Below are positions 14,319 to 15,358 of a stretch of 15,358 bases of DNA, piece after piece. Positions within the stretch are counted from its first letter, which is position 1. Every line of letters begins with the position of its first letter. The translations under genes were made by a program, and so were the position numbers. The stretch comes from Desulfobacteraceae bacterium. GTDB taxonomy: Bacteria > Desulfobacterota > DSM-4660 > Desulfatiglandales > Desulfatiglandaceae. Below the pieces are notes generated by a model. That model saw only the letters and a program-made list of their open reading frames with translations. It had not been told where the DNA came from and did no database searches. The stretch spans positions 1,820,963 through 1,836,320 of the forward strand of contig CP070700.1 in the NCBI GenBank assembly GCA_020349865.1, in the 5' to 3' direction.

Positions 14319-15334
14319 AATCTTTAATTATACCTATCTTTATTCCCAACCAGGGATGTCCCCATAGATGTATCTTTTGCGAGCAACAGAGCATCACCTC
14401 ACAGTCCTGCCAAACTATCAACAGTGCTCACGTTGAAAGGGTCCTTGATAAGGCTATCCGGTCAAAGGACTTTGACTTGGGGAGAAAGCCGGAAGTGGCC
14501 TTTTATGGAGGAACTTTTACCAGGCTCCCCTTGTATCGAATGAGTGAACTCTTGGGAGCTGTAGCACCTTATCTGAAACAGGGGTTTTTCCTCTCTATCA
14601 GGGTTTCTACCCGGCCGGACGCCCTCGACGAAAAGCGTTTGAAAATCATGGAAGACTACGGGGTCTTAACCGTCGAGTTGGGCGCCCAATCTATGGATGA
14701 CAAAGTCTTAGTGCTTTCAAAACGGGGACATACGGCCGAGGATACAGTTAGGGCGGTTGAGACCCTCAGAGCACACGGACTAAGGGTGGGAATCCAGCTC
14801 ATGCCAGGCCTGCCCGGTGATTCTGGGGAAAGGTTTCGATCAACGATCACAGAGGTCATAAAATTAAGCCCGGATTTGGTCCGGTTGTATCCGGCAGTGG
14901 TTATCCGCGGAACAGAAATGGCACGCTTGTACCGGGAGGGACGATATGAACCCTTAGGGCTTGAGGAGGCAGTAGAAATATGCGCTGAAAGTTGTGTTAG
15001 ACTTGAAAGGCAAGGGATTCCTGTCATTAGGATCGGGCTGATGAGCTCGCCGTCCCTGTTGGAAAAGGGCCGGATTTTAGCCGGCCCTTGGCATACGGCT
15101 TTCGGATTTCTTGTGCGCTCAAACATACAGCACCAAAACATACAGAATGACCTGCCAGATTGGGGTGTGGTCTCGCAGATCAAAATCCGTGTATCCAAAA
15201 AAGAAGTTCCCCTTGTCAGAGGTTATAAAAACCAGGGGCTCCAGTTGCTAAAAAGAAAGACGGGCGCAAAAGTCATAAGGATAGAACCCGATGATTCCAT
15301 TCCTCCCGGCCGGATAAGGGTTGAAAGAATATGA
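14315..15334 (+). CDS. Elp3-like radical SAM protein without acetyltransferase domain
   Basis: A 339-residue radical SAM enzyme. The cluster motif is CPHRCIFC near the N-terminus (C15-x3-C19-x2-C22), which binds a 4Fe-4S cluster. Further family marks are FYGGTF (SAM-contacting GGT), VELGAQSMDD, GIQLMPGLPGD and IRIGLMSSPSL with AGPWHTAFGFLV. These resemble the radical SAM half of Elp3 (tRNA wobble-uridine modification), but the chain ends with no room for a GNAT acetyltransferase domain, so the chemistry is unknown. The start is a TTG sharing bases with the rnc TGA (TTGA), with AAGGGA at 14307-14312. The cluster Cys lies only 15 residues in, as is usual for this group. From memory, such genes often lie beside rnc in Firmicutes, which suggests a link to RNA. 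Confidence 0.87.
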   Translation: MKSLIIPIFIPNQGCPHRCIFCEQQSITSQSCQTINSAHVERVLDKAIRSKDFDLGRKPEVAFYGGTFTRLPLYRMSELLGAVAPYLKQGFFLSIRVSTRPDALDEKRLKIMEDYGVLTVELGAQSMDDKVLVLSKRGHTAEDTVRAVETLRAHGLRVGIQLMPGLPGDSGERFRSTITEVIKLSPDLVRLYPAVVIRGTEMARLYREGRYEPLGLEEAVEICAESCVRLERQGIPVIRIGLMSSPSLLEKGRILAGPWHTAFGFLVRSNIQHQNIQNDLPDWGVVSQIKIRVSKKEVPLVRGYKNQGLQLLKRKTGAKVIRIEPDDSIPPGRIRVERI

Positions 15335-15358
15335 GTTTTTTGTCCTGTTTCATAGGCA
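15331..15358 (+). CDS. Probable start of a third gene in the rnc operon (cut by window edge)
   Basis: An ATG shares bases with the radical SAM TGA (ATGA), and the frame is open to the edge with nine codons readable (MSFLSCFIG). AAGGG (15316-15320) lies ten bases upstream. The same stop-start overlap joins the other genes of this operon. The hydrophobic start could be a signal or membrane segment; too little is present to say more. Confidence 0.4.

Noticed and set aside
14656..15198. 180-codon minus-strand frame opposite the radical SAM gene
   Set aside because: It overlaps a well-supported gene fully, has no domain I recognise and no ribosome binding site.

Overview
The window looks like chromosomal DNA from a moderate-GC, free-living Gram-negative bacterium rich in signalling genes. 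My best guess is a member of the Desulfobacterota (old Deltaproteobacteria). This rests on the mix of hybrid histidine kinase, REC-HD-GYP protein, class III adenylate cyclase, LysM/TPR lipoprotein and rnc linked to an Elp3-like radical SAM gene. It is an inference from gene content; no rRNA or other phylogenetic marker is present. I saw no tRNA, rRNA, CRISPR array, transposase or phage gene.

Layout, left to right. (1) 1-650, minus strand: the N-terminal part of a response-regulator receiver protein running off the left edge, and upstream of it a 69-residue protein with two CxxC pairs. (2) 807-1673, plus: a CRP/FNR-type regulator with its own promoter. (3) 1945-3367: a zinc-ribbon protein with a TrmO/TsaA-like domain, convergent with and overlapping prmA (ribosomal protein L11 methyltransferase). 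(4) 3368-3836: a non-coding stretch with a 178-bp imperfect palindrome and a near-consensus sigma70 promoter that carries a small perfect inverted repeat. (5) 3837-7676, plus: a tightly overlapping three-gene operon. It encodes a membrane-bound class III adenylate cyclase with a DRR hexad-repeat tail, a LysM polysaccharide deacetylase and a LysM/TPR lipoprotein. (6) 7677-8292: a long non-coding stretch with several short inverted repeats. (7) 8293-10898, plus: a two-gene operon of a REC-kinase-REC hybrid and a REC-HD-GYP phosphodiesterase. (8) 10895-13390, minus: a large M1 zinc aminopeptidase. (9) 13551-15358, plus: a promoter, rnc, an Elp3-like radical SAM protein without an acetyltransferase domain, and probably the first codons of a third gene.

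How the genes may work together. Two second messengers are represented: cAMP (cyclase at 3837, possible CRP-type receptor at 918) and c-di-GMP (HD-GYP at 9870, driven by the hybrid kinase at 8293). The most unusual unit is the cyclase/LysM/LysM operon. A membrane cyclase is translationally linked to a predicted glycan deacetylase and a peptidoglycan-binding TPR lipoprotein, which suggests cAMP signalling tied to cell-envelope or exopolysaccharide work. Genes at 1945, 2432, 13608 and 14315 belong to translation and RNA-processing families.
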